The notes below the pieces were generated by a model. It saw only the letters and a program-made list of their open reading frames with translations. It was not told the DNA's origin and searched no databases. From a virus: a stretch of 22,613 nt of DNA. Below are positions 4,029 to 10,591 of the stretch, piece after piece (positions within the stretch are counted from its first letter, which is position 1; each line of letters opens with the position of its first letter). Where the stretch lies: the IMG/VR virus record IMGVR_UViG_3300034190_001470, positions 1 to 22,613 of that record. The stretch is one strand, 5' to 3'. Position numbers and translations under genes: made by a program.

Positions 4029-5760
4029 CGTTATCGTAGACATTGAGACGGATGACCTCGACGCCACGGTCATCCACGTTGCCTGTACCCGTGTCGTCGA
4101 TACCGAGGAGCGACGGACGTTCACCGCAGAGAACATAGCCGAACTGCCTGACTACCTCCGGTCCTTCGACTGGATGTACGGCCACAACGCCGTGAACTTC
4201 GACATCCCAGTCATCAACCGTCTGCTGGATGCTGACCTCGACATCTCCAAGGTTCGAGACACCATGCTGATCAGTCAGCTGCTCTGGCCTGATCGTACCG
4301 GAGGACACAGCCTACGTGCATGGGGTGCCCGACTCGACGATGCGAAGATCGACTTCCACGACTGGAGCCTCGGGGCAACAGCCGAGATGATTGAGTACTG
4401 CCGACAGGACGTGGACCTGACACATCGTGTACTGAAGCATCTACAGGGTGAGGCGTACCAGATGGACAGGTCTGCGGGTGGTGCGTCATGGAAGGCTGCA
4501 CTTACCATGGAGCATCGTGTCCGTGCCGTGATGAACTCGGTCGAGGATCATGGCTACTATCTCGACCAGCCCAAGGCTGGACATTTAGTGTCTAAACTTT
4601 CCAATGAAGTTGCCGAGATCGAGGCCGAGGTTCTGTCCGGTCTGCCTGACATTCCCAAGCCTCGTCGCCTCGTCACCCCCAAGTATCGGAAGGACGGAAC
4701 ACTATCATCCGTCGGGCTGAAGCATCTCAACGATCCATCTGTCTGCGGTGGTGAACACACGGCAATCGAATGGCAGACCTTCAACCTTGCCAGTCGTCAG
4801 CAGATTGCCGACCGTCTGATGCGACAGGGGTGGGTGCCGAAGAAACACACCGAGAAGGGTCAGCCCATCGTTGACGAGGCCACGCTGTCGGCCATTGACC
4901 TACCCCTTGCTCAGAAGATTGCCCGTTACCTGATGCTTCAGAAGCGGGTGGCACAGGTATCTTCATGGCTCGACAAGGTAGACAGGGACAGTCGTGTCCG
5001 CTGCGGTTACCTGACACTGGGTGCCATCACCCACCGCATGTCCTGCACCGGACCGAACCTGCAACAGGTGCCGGGACCACAATCAGAGTACGGCATGGAG
5101 TGTCGGTCGTGCTGGACTGTACCGGCGGGACGACAACTCATCGGCACTGACCTTGCCGGTATCGAACTCCGATGCCTTGCCCATTACCTTAACGACAACG
5201 ATTACACAGAGGAACTTATCAATGGAGACGTTCACACAAGAACTCAACACCTTGCTGGATTGCCTACACGCGCTGGAGCAAAAACTTTCACGTACGCACT
5301 GCTTTACGGGGCGGGAAATGCAAAGCTGGGAACTATTATCGGAGGCGGAGCAGATGCTGGTGCTGCAATTAGGGAACGATATCTCCGTGGTATGCCATCA
5401 TTTGCGAACCTACAGCGAAGAGTTGCCCGACAGGCGGTATCAGGCACAGTCACCGGCATCGACGGACGACACGTCCGAGTCCGCTCAGAACACGCAGCCC
5501 TGAACACGCTGCTCCAATCATGTGCTGCGGTCATCGCCAAGCAGTGGCTGATCAACGTCCACGAGACGTTGCCGCCGGGTGCGAACATCGTTGCCATGAT
5601 TCATGACGAACTCTGCATTGAGGCTGATGCCAGTCTCGATCCCGAAGAGATCGGACTGATCTCAAAGAATGCTGTACAGGCCGTGGCCGAGCAGCTATCC
5701 TTCAACTGCCCACTCGATTGTGATTGGAAGGTGGGCCATAACTGGTCGGAGACACACTGA
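4021..5760 (+). CDS. Family A (T7-like) DNA polymerase with 3'-5' exonuclease
   Basis: The product has 579 aa, clearly shorter than T7 gp5 (704). ATG at 4021 gives the natural start MSDVIVDIETDD; an upstream in-frame ATG at 3991 lies inside the HNH gene. Exonuclease motifs: ExoI DIET (D7, E9), ExoII GHNAVNFD (54-61) and ExoIII YCRQD (Y126, D130). Polymerase motifs: A, TDLAGIELR (376-384); B, RAGAKTFTYALLYGAG (417-432) with K421 and the Tyr at 425 that corresponds to T7 Y526; C, HDE (528-530). All catalytic residues are intact. The shorter length suggests a reduced thumb/processivity insertion, but I cannot align it here. Between about 5203 and 5390 the codon use changes markedly (more GGA, GCA, CAA, AAA and AGA), over motif B and over an alternative-frame ORF. 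Confidence 0.95.
   Translation: MSDVIVDIETDDLDATVIHVACTRVVDTEERRTFTAENIAELPDYLRSFDWMYGHNAVNFDIPVINRLLDADLDISKVRDTMLISQLLWPDRTGGHSLRAWGARLDDAKIDFHDWSLGATAEMIEYCRQDVDLTHRVLKHLQGEAYQMDRSAGGASWKAALTMEHRVRAVMNSVEDHGYYLDQPKAGHLVSKLSNEVAEIEAEVLSGLPDIPKPRRLVTPKYRKDGTLSSVGLKHLNDPSVCGGEHTAIEWQTFNLASRQQIADRLMRQGWVPKKHTEKGQPIVDEATLSAIDLPLAQKIARYLMLQKRVAQVSSWLDKVDRDSRVRCGYLTLGAITHRMSCTGPNLQQVPGPQSEYGMECRSCWTVPAGRQLIGTDLAGIELRCLAHYLNDNDYTEELINGDVHTRTQHLAGLPTRAGAKTFTYALLYGAGNAKLGTIIGGGADAGAAIRERYLRGMPSFANLQRRVARQAVSGTVTGIDGRHVRVRSEHAALNTLLQSCAAVIAKQWLINVHETLPPGANIVAMIHDELCIEADASLDPEEIGLISKNAVQAVAEQLSFNCPLDCDWKVGHNWSETH
5222..5503 (+). CDS. Candidate overprinted gene inside the polymerase (+1 frame)
   Basis: ATG at 5222 is preceded by AGAGGAA at 5208-5214, about 8 bases away, a good ribosome-binding site for this genome. 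It opens a 93-aa frame, +1 relative to the polymerase. The product starts METFTQELNTLLDCLHALEQ and has a Leu-rich, amphipathic, coiled-coil-like pattern through about residue 66. Its last 25 residues are Ser/Thr/Gln-rich and look unconstrained. The polymerase codon use departs from the rest of the gene over the first two thirds of this ORF, as expected if both frames are selected. T7 has comparable nested genes (4.1 and 4.2 within gene 4). A recombined DNA segment would also explain the codon shift. Confidence 0.35.
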   Translation: METFTQELNTLLDCLHALEQKLSRTHCFTGREMQSWELLSEAEQMLVLQLGNDISVVCHHLRTYSEELPDRRYQAQSPASTDDTSESAQNTQP

Positions 5761-6242
5761 TGAAACGTGTAAAGTTCACCAGCAAAGACATCGAATACGC
5801 CAAGCAGGTAGCCAAGGACATCTATGATGAGTCACGGAAGCAGGGATTAAATCCCGGCAACGCAACAGGTCGTGGATACGAAGCTAAGAACGAAATACTT
5901 GGTGTTATGGGGGAGATGGCCTACGCCAAGGCCACTGGCAGAAAGTTCGTCCCCAACATCAACCAGTTCAAACGACCTGACGTTGGCGATACCCACGTCC
6001 GTAGTAGTTATTCATTAGGTCATATGATACTTCGTCCCGGTGATGTGCCGGGTCTGTACAGCTTTGTTCATGTTGCTAGGGACCACACATGGGCAACGGT
6101 TGTCGGACACTTCGACGGGGCCGAGGCCATGACAGACAAGTACTGGCGTACCAAGGAGCAGATCGCTGACGTACTCGGACCGGGTGATGCTGCTTGGATC
6201 GTTCACTTCAAAAAACTTAAACCACTGCAAGAGGCAGCATAA
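5760..6242 (+). CDS. Conserved phage protein with a PD-(D/E)XK-like core
   Basis: The product has 160 aa and begins at an ATG that shares the last base of the polymerase stop. The N-terminal helix-rich region (1-40) is followed by GVMGEMAYAKATG (48-60), then RPDVGDTHVRSS (72-83), then ILRPGD and a strand YSFVHV. The order Glu helix, Asp, then a strand with VRS resembles the degenerate PD-(D/E)XK-like fold seen in many phage and actinobacterial proteins of unknown function, where a hydrophobic strand and a Trp-containing domain follow. The usual catalytic Lys appears to be Arg81, so nuclease activity is doubtful. Its place just after the polymerase supports a DNA-processing role. The assignment is by motif pattern only. 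Confidence 0.7.
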   Translation: MKRVKFTSKDIEYAKQVAKDIYDESRKQGLNPGNATGRGYEAKNEILGVMGEMAYAKATGRKFVPNINQFKRPDVGDTHVRSSYSLGHMILRPGDVPGLYSFVHVARDHTWATVVGHFDGAEAMTDKYWRTKEQIADVLGPGDAAWIVHFKKLKPLQEAA

Positions 6243-6463
6243 TGAAGATCGAAGTAAACCTGAATGACGAATGGGTCGATGAGGTTGTCGCTGCATCGCT
6301 ACGCGATTTCATCCGACGCGACTACAACAGCCCCGACGTGCCAATCAAGGCAATGAAGAAAGTACTGAAGTTCTATAGCGTCCGCGAGGACTACAAGGAT
6401 TTCATGGAAGACATCAAGGAATTGGATGACATTCATCGTCATCAAGAAAGGTTTGACTTCTGA
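6242..6463 (+). CDS. Small conserved phage protein, function unknown
   Basis: The product has 73 aa (MKIEVNLNDEWVDEVVAAS...). The start overlaps the previous stop as TAATG. An N-terminal strand (KIEVNLN) is followed by predicted helices DEWVDEVVAASLRDFIRRDY and a second helical half rich in Lys, Asp and Glu. Short proteins with this beta-helix-helix layout occur in replication modules of marine T7-like phages, but no function is known to me. The tight coupling to the gene before it suggests the two are made together. Confidence 0.7.
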   Translation: MKIEVNLNDEWVDEVVAASLRDFIRRDYNSPDVPIKAMKKVLKFYSVREDYKDFMEDIKELDDIHRHQERFDF

Positions 6464-6488
6464 TCGGCAACCTGATAGAAGTCAGATG

Positions 6489-6518
6489 GTGCGATACAGA
6501 GGGGCTTCGCACACCCCC
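6489..6518 (+). promoter_or_regulatory. Two mutually exclusive hairpins upstream of the SSB gene
   Basis: In the 76-base gap before the SSB gene, GTGCGA (6489-6494) can pair with TCGCAC (6507-6512), and GGGG (6501-6504) can pair with CCCC (6514-6517). The two stems overlap and cannot form together. They end about 22 bases before the SSB start, whose ribosome-binding site is AAAGGAAA at 6527-6534. Control of SSB synthesis by leader RNA would be a reasonable use, but this is inference. Confidence 0.3.
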
Positions 6519-6539
6519 AGAAACTTAAAGGAAAACACT

Positions 6540-7040
6540 ATGCCTACACTTACCGGAACTGCACACTGGGCCAAGGTTCACGAAGCTGCCAACAGCCCGA
6601 AGTACCCCGACAACTACCAGTACTCCATTGATATTGGTCCGTTGTCTGTTGACGACATTGCCGAACTGACCGCCCAAGGTCTGGCCGACAAGATCGTACA
6701 CGATCATGCCAAGAAGGATTACACCCCGTGCATTACCTTCAAGCACCCACCGGTTGTCTGGGAAAACAATCCCGACGATCCCGACGGTGATCGGATCGAG
6801 GTTCCCTTCGAGCCTCGTGTTGTTGACACCGAGATGAACGCCATTCCGAAGAGTACCCTCATCGGTAACGGCTCCACGGTGAACGTGGTGTACTTCGCAT
6901 CACATTCCAAGAAGTACGGCACGACCTCGGCTCGGTTCAATGCAATTCAGGTCGTTGATCTTGTGCAGTATGCAGGATCATCGCCAGACCCGATGGCTGA
7001 ACTTGCAGCACTCGGTAACGGGGCATCGTTCTCCGCCTAG
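6540..7040 (+). CDS. Single-stranded DNA-binding protein, gp2.5-like
   Basis: The product has 166 aa. I chose ATG 6540 because AAAGGAAA lies 5 bases upstream and MPTLTGTAHWAKV is the typical N-terminus; the open frame further upstream reads as non-coding. The pattern GTAHWAKVHEAANSPKY, then YSIDIG, then TPCITFKHPP, then IPKSTLIGNGSTVNVVYFA and a final strand AIQVVDLVQY matches the OB-fold SSB of T7-like phages. It would coat single-stranded DNA at the fork and coordinate polymerase and helicase. Unlike T7 gp2.5, it does not end in an acidic tail with terminal Phe; the end is ALGNGASFSA. The partner-binding mode may therefore differ. Confidence 0.8.
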   Translation: MPTLTGTAHWAKVHEAANSPKYPDNYQYSIDIGPLSVDDIAELTAQGLADKIVHDHAKKDYTPCITFKHPPVVWENNPDDPDGDRIEVPFEPRVVDTEMNAIPKSTLIGNGSTVNVVYFASHSKKYGTTSARFNAIQVVDLVQYAGSSPDPMAELAALGNGASFSA

Positions 7041-7045
7041 TAGTC

Positions 7046-7075
7046 CGGGTCCGGGGGTACCCGTCATCCACCCCC
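7046..7075 (+). terminator. GC-rich hairpin after the SSB gene, possible terminator
   Basis: CGGGT (7046-7050) can pair with ACCCG (7059-7063); alternatively GGGGGT (7053-7058) pairs with ACCCCC (7070-7075). The second stem has six pairs, five of them G-C, and is followed by ACCTAATTTAG rather than a T-run, so it is at best a weak intrinsic terminator or an mRNA-stabilising 3' structure. It lies in the 70-base gap between the SSB and exonuclease genes, one of the few gaps in the replication module. Confidence 0.35.
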
Positions 7076-7110
7076 ACCTAATTTAGTCGCGTAGCACGGA
7101 GGACAGTCTC

Positions 7111-7959
7111 ATCAAACGTATCGAAGATATTCCGCAAGACCTACAGATGATGTTCGATCTGGGGATCACCAATCCTAATCTAGATAACGTCGAGACCATG
7201 CTGTCGGATATGCGCGAAGCTGTTCTTCGATCCATCTCCGAACCGGCCAAGAAACCTAAGACACTTCGTATGTCGAACATGGGTCGGCCCGACCGTCAGC
7301 TATGGTACGACATTAACAGACCGTCCAGCGGTTCCGACATGCCGTACAGTCTCCGCATCAAGTTCCTGATGGGTCACCTGATGGAGGCTCTTATCCTCTT
7401 CCTGATCAAGGAGGCTGGGCATACAGTCGAGGACGAGCAGCGCGAGATCGAGATTGGTGGCATCAAGGGACACATGGATGCCCGTATCGACGGGGTCGTG
7501 ACCGATGTGAAGACAGCATCTCGGTACGGCATGAAGAAGTTCGACGATGCCCTGACCCTTTCCATGGACGATCCCTTCGGATACATCGGACAGATCAGCG
7601 GCTACGCACAGGCGTGTGGTGATGACCGCGCAGCCTTCCTTGCCATCAACAAAGAGTCCGGTGAGATTCAAATCTGCACCGTCTCTGGCAACCACATGAT
7701 CAATGCAGAGGAGCGGGTCTCCCATGTCAAAACCGTCCTGTCTTCTGATACGCCACCTGCTAGATGTCACGATTCGATTGCAGACGGGAAGTCGGGCAAC
7801 TTCGGATTGGCGAAAGGTTGCACGTTCTGCGACCACAAATTTGAATGCTGGGCCGATGCAAACGGCGGCGCAGGACTCCGAGGATTCCGATACTCCAACG
7901 GAGTGAAGTACTTAACCCATGTAGTAAAGACACCAAATGTCGAGGAAATCGTCCGCTAG
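7111..7959 (+). CDS. PD-(D/E)XK exonuclease, Cas4/RecB-like
   Basis: From the first canonical ATG (7147) the product has 270 aa. The nuclease core is GHLMEAL with E80, GHMDARIDG with D111, TDVK with D120 and K122, and the QxxxY motif at Q149-Y153. Cys207, Cys225, Cys228 and Cys234 near the C-terminus could hold an iron-sulfur cluster as in Cas4 and AddB. In T7-like phages an exonuclease at this place trims RNA primers and processes host or concatemer DNA. I extend the start to ATC at 7111 because 12 upstream codons (IKRIEDIPQDLQ) are protein-like and in frame, and GGAGG at 7098-7102 sits 8 bases before the ATC. ATG 7147 has no ribosome-binding site, and no ATG, GTG, TTG or CTG lies between the upstream stop (7084) and 7147. 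Confidence 0.88.
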   Translation: MKRIEDIPQDLQMMFDLGITNPNLDNVETMLSDMREAVLRSISEPAKKPKTLRMSNMGRPDRQLWYDINRPSSGSDMPYSLRIKFLMGHLMEALILFLIKEAGHTVEDEQREIEIGGIKGHMDARIDGVVTDVKTASRYGMKKFDDALTLSMDDPFGYIGQISGYAQACGDDRAAFLAINKESGEIQICTVSGNHMINAEERVSHVKTVLSSDTPPARCHDSIADGKSGNFGLAKGCTFCDHKFECWADANGGAGLRGFRYSNGVKYLTHVVKTPNVEEIVR

Positions 7960-8401
7960 GGGACACTGGAAGAACCCATCACGAATTGCCCTTGACCCGG
8001 ATAACTCCTTCGGCTTTGTCTATCTCATTGTCAACCTGCTGACAGGTCAGAGATACATAGGAAAGAAACAGTATCACCAGTATCGGAAGGGTGTACGGAC
8101 ACGGCCATCAGACTGGCGTACCTACACCTCCTCATCACGTACCCTCAACGAAGATATAAACCGACAAGGCAAGTGTAACTTTCATTTCGAAATCCTTGCC
8201 GAGTTCAACACAAGAAGCGGACTGGTCTATGGCGAGACGCATCTTCAGCATGTCTGCAATGTCCTCACGGAAAAACTAGGAGACGACGAACGCCTGTTCT
8301 ACAATCGCTTCATCGACAAAATCCGGTTCATCCCGAAGGAGTTCATGACGGCCAAAAAGAAAGAGAAAGTCATGTCCCGTGTCCTCGAAGATTTCCGTTG
8401 A
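7937..8401 (+). CDS. GIY-YIG-like endonuclease (homing-type candidate)
   Basis: The product has 154 aa and overlaps the exonuclease gene by 23 bases. Residues 26-44 (GFVYLIVNLLTGQRYIGKK) match the GIY-YIG pattern with a VY/YIG variant. The following DWRTYTSSSRTL (59-70), GKCNFHFEIL (78-87) and YGETHLQ with E100 correspond to the later conserved blocks of the family, E100 being the expected metal-binding Glu. A related layout is common in stand-alone nucleases of phages. The N-terminal 20 residues are basic. It may be a selfish homing nuclease or have been recruited for host DNA breakdown. Together with the HNH gene it gives two unrelated mobile-type nucleases within 5 kb. Confidence 0.75.
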   Translation: MSRKSSARGHWKNPSRIALDPDNSFGFVYLIVNLLTGQRYIGKKQYHQYRKGVRTRPSDWRTYTSSSRTLNEDINRQGKCNFHFEILAEFNTRSGLVYGETHLQHVCNVLTEKLGDDERLFYNRFIDKIRFIPKEFMTAKKKEKVMSRVLEDFR

Positions 8402-8726
8402 CCTCGAAGAGAAGTTAGAGGTATTGTCAGATACACCTGCTGGTGATCCACACCGGCTCCTCTTCATGGCCGTTATCTTTCAGGCCATGCTCGATGCAAC
8501 CAAACCAGAGGCAGAGAATGAGTCAGCAGAAGCAGTCCTTGAACGGAGTAGAGCACAGGCGTGGCTCTTCGCAACAACGGGAGTTACAGCAACAGACTTC
8601 ATCACCGTCTGCGATCTGGCCGGGATCGACTACAGTCATGTCCGGTCCTTTGCCCATCAGGTCATCAACACAGGCGAAGTCAGCTTCATCAGAAAGAAAA
8701 TCAATGCCATCCTCAACCACAGTTAA
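8379..8726 (+). CDS. Small helical phage protein with an HTH-like region
   Basis: The product is 115 aa from a GTG start at 8379 that overlaps the nuclease gene by 23 bases; no better start exists upstream in frame. The middle and C-terminus, AWLFATTGVTATDFITVCDL then AGIDYSHVRSFAHQVI, match a common phage pattern in which AWLF begins a helix and CDLAGIDxxxVR forms an HTH-like pair. Such proteins are often found next to DUF3310 or nuclease genes, with no established role. The N-terminus up to residue 55 is acidic. A DNA-binding regulator is possible. The ribosome-binding site is weak, which fits translational coupling. Confidence 0.7.
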   Translation: MSSKISVDLEEKLEVLSDTPAGDPHRLLFMAVIFQAMLDATKPEAENESAEAVLERSRAQAWLFATTGVTATDFITVCDLAGIDYSHVRSFAHQVINTGEVSFIRKKINAILNHS

Positions 8727-8979
8727 ATCAGACGGCTGGTCCACCAGCTACTACGAACTGCCATCCGGCGCAGCTGAACTACAAGACCTGATTGAGTATC
8801 GGGAGATGAACTTTTCTGTAGGTAACATCTTCAAGGCCTGTTATCGTCTGGGCCGTAAGGATGGGGCGACAACGCTGTACGACCTGAACAAGATCAAGTG
8901 GTACGTCGAGCGTGAGATTGCCCGACTGGAAAAAGAACAACGGCAGGGTCAGTTCGAGTTTCGGGAAGAGTATCTATGA
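8704..8979 (+). CDS. DUF3310-family protein
   Basis: The product has 91 aa. ATG 8704 overlaps the previous gene by 23 bases; longer readings of this frame look like a shadow of that gene. The segment ELQDLIEYREMNFSVGNIFK (residues 25-44), followed by ACYRLGRKDGATTLYDLNKI and KWYVEREI, fits the DUF3310 pattern: a helix, FxxGNxxKY, R-GRKD, and a D(L)xKxxWY helix. DUF3310 proteins are widespread in phages and are sometimes labelled nucleotide kinase-like, but their activity is not established. The C-terminus is a charged helix. The position before methyltransferase, ThyX and RNR genes would suit a link to nucleotide metabolism. Confidence 0.8.
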   Translation: MPSSTTVKSDGWSTSYYELPSGAAELQDLIEYREMNFSVGNIFKACYRLGRKDGATTLYDLNKIKWYVEREIARLEKEQRQGQFEFREEYL

Positions 8980-9611
8980 AAGAAGTAAACGGCCTTTGGT
9001 TGCCGGATTCAGACACACACTTTGCCGGTCCTGACTATGAGATCGGGACACGGCGGGTAGCCCTTGGCCTGACCAAGCAGCGGCGTCTGGCCCTCGATGT
9101 TGGTGCCCATGTCGGTATCTGGACACGACACCTTGCCGAGGAGTTCGACACGGTCTGGGCCATGGAGCCGAACCCTGAGAACTTTGATTGTCTTACCCGG
9201 AACACCGACGATCTGGACAATGTAGTCCTGCGAAACGAGGGTGCATCGTGGACAGACGACATGATGACACTGGTTCACAATCGTAAGGGCAACTCCGGCA
9301 TGTGGTCACTGGCCGCGCCGGGGCAGAAGGCAGACGGAACTGCCTACTTCGTCAAGGTCGTCACCATTGACAACCTCGCCCTACCTCATCTAGACTTCAT
9401 CAAGATCGACGCCGAAGGACATGAACCTGCCGTGCTACGGGGAGCAACAGATACCATTGAACGGTGCCGTCCTGTCCTGTGCCTTGAGGTGAAGGGCAAC
9501 GGCGTATCGTACGGAGCAGTGGCTGATGCTATCAACATGGCCCTGTCATCTTTTAACTTTGACTATCACCCGCACCGCGTAGGTTCGGAGATCATCTACA
9601 CACCGGCATAG
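8976..9611 (+). CDS. FkbM-family SAM-dependent methyltransferase
   Basis: The product has 211 aa and starts in an ATGA overlap. The SAM-binding glycine loop is LALDVGAHVGIWT (38-50), with an acidic MEPNPENF (63-70) closing the second strand. The family signature LDFIKIDAEGHEPAVLRGA (139-157) is characteristic of FkbM methyltransferases, which O-methylate sugars or other small molecules. The complete Rossmann core is present. In phages these enzymes usually accompany glycosyltransferases, and two such genes lie 3-4 kb downstream, so sugar decoration of a virion or host glycan is a fair guess. The substrate cannot be told. Confidence 0.88.
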   Translation: MKEVNGLWLPDSDTHFAGPDYEIGTRRVALGLTKQRRLALDVGAHVGIWTRHLAEEFDTVWAMEPNPENFDCLTRNTDDLDNVVLRNEGASWTDDMMTLVHNRKGNSGMWSLAAPGQKADGTAYFVKVVTIDNLALPHLDFIKIDAEGHEPAVLRGATDTIERCRPVLCLEVKGNGVSYGAVADAINMALSSFNFDYHPHRVGSEIIYTPA

Positions 9612-9612
9612 C

Positions 9613-9741
9613 ATGGCAAAGAAAAGAGAAACACGAGTCGTCCGCACCAAGACAAAACGTCGGACATTTCCCGCAGGACATCGCCACTCGAAAAAGATTG
9701 GCCGTCGCTCGACAATCGCTCGGAAGCGTGGTAAGTACTAA
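9613..9741 (+). CDS. 42-aa highly basic protein, probably nucleic-acid binding
   Basis: ATG at 9613 lies one base after the methyltransferase stop and opens a 42-aa frame ending with TAA at 9739-9741. It begins MAKKRETRVVRTKTKRR and ends ARKRGKY. Eighteen of 42 residues are Lys or Arg, with two His and only one acidic residue. The composition resembles protamine-like or ribosomal-protein-like peptides. It would bind DNA or RNA, perhaps in packaging or host-nucleoid disruption, but no family is recognised. The codons follow the local style (CGT, CGG, AAG), supporting real coding. Confidence 0.65.
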   Translation: MAKKRETRVVRTKTKRRTFPAGHRHSKKIGRRSTIARKRGKY

Positions 9742-9765
9742 CCTTCACTAACTCATCGGAAAACT

Positions 9766-10410
9766 ATGCAAGTTACTCTCATCAACTCAATGGGCAACGA
9801 TCAGACTGTTGTCGATGCTGCGCGTGTATCTTTTGCCAAGACGGCAGACAACTACACCGAAGCCCAGAACGAGAAGCTAATTCAGTATCTGGCCCGACAC
9901 AATCACTGGACACCTTTTGGTCATGCACAGGCAACCTTCCATATCGAGGCACCAATCTTTGTTGCCCGACAGCTTGTCAAGCATCAGGTTGGACTGGTCT
10001 GGAACGAGGTGTCGCGTCGTTACGTGGACGACAAACCTCGCTTCTTCAGCCCGTCCTCGTGGCGTCCCCGATCAGAAGATAAGAAGCAGGGATCGGACAA
10101 GCACGACATAATTCCTGATATGCGTCAGGCGTGGAAGGTGTACGAGTCGGCTATTCACAACATCAGTAAGACCTACGGCATCCTCCTTGAGATGGGTGTC
10201 GCCCCCGAACAGGCCCGGATGGTACTGCCCCAGTCGATGATGACTGAGTGGTACTGGACCGGAAGTCTGGCAGCATGGTCTAGAGTTTGTCGTCTGCGTA
10301 TATCCGACGATGCACAGGCCGAGACAGAGAGTATTGCGCTGGACATCAGTCGTGAAATGAAACACTTATTCCCCGTATCATGGGCAGCACTGGAGGAAAA
10401 TAATGGCTGA
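9766..10410 (+). CDS. thyX: Flavin-dependent thymidylate synthase ThyX
   Basis: The product has 214 aa, close to the family size. It makes dTMP from dUMP using methylene-tetrahydrofolate, FAD and NADPH. The recognisable parts are the N-terminal ARVSFAK, HNHWTPFGHAQATFHI (45-60), the substrate/FAD motif RQLVKHQVGLVWNEVSRRYV (68-87) and PEQARMVLPQSMMTEWYWT in the C-terminal half with the conserved Arg and Gln. In the usual motif RHRxxSxNExSxR, the RHR is here KHQ (72-74), a variant also seen in other phage ThyX proteins as far as I recall. A tetramer is expected. It precedes the RNR genes, forming a dNTP-supply cluster. Confidence 0.95.
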   Translation: MQVTLINSMGNDQTVVDAARVSFAKTADNYTEAQNEKLIQYLARHNHWTPFGHAQATFHIEAPIFVARQLVKHQVGLVWNEVSRRYVDDKPRFFSPSSWRPRSEDKKQGSDKHDIIPDMRQAWKVYESAIHNISKTYGILLEMGVAPEQARMVLPQSMMTEWYWTGSLAAWSRVCRLRISDDAQAETESIALDISREMKHLFPVSWAALEENNG

Positions 10411-10591
10411 ACCACAGGACTATCTCAAAAGCAAATTGGCGAGTCAGCGACTCGTACATAAAATCAAAAATTACTATGCCGACCGTGGCTCTCCCAATGT
10501 CCGTGTCTGGGTTGAGGAGGAAACGGTTGGCCGTCAGAAAATCTATCAAGTCAGGTCTAACCTGCGCTTCACCGTGCCGGAGATAAAGTAA
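10403..10591 (+). CDS. Small basic protein of unknown function between thyX and RNR
   Basis: The product has 62 aa. ATG 10403 overlaps the ThyX end by 8 bases, with GGAGG at 10391-10395 just upstream, an unusually good ribosome-binding site here. The sequence is MAEPQDYLKSKLASQRLVHK with an N-terminal helix, then YYADRGSPNVRVWVEEETV and a C-terminal strand pair (KIYQVRSNLRFTV), suggesting a helix-plus-sheet domain. It shares one base with the RNR start. No family is recognised. The position between two deoxynucleotide enzymes may indicate a link to them, but that is inference from context. Confidence 0.7.
   Translation: MAEPQDYLKSKLASQRLVHKIKNYYADRGSPNVRVWVEEETVGRQKIYQVRSNLRFTVPEIK

Noticed and set aside
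7300-7836. Minus-strand ORF of 178 aa opposite the exonuclease gene
   Set aside because: It lies wholly opposite a gene with clear nuclease motifs and has no ribosome-binding site or domain of its own.
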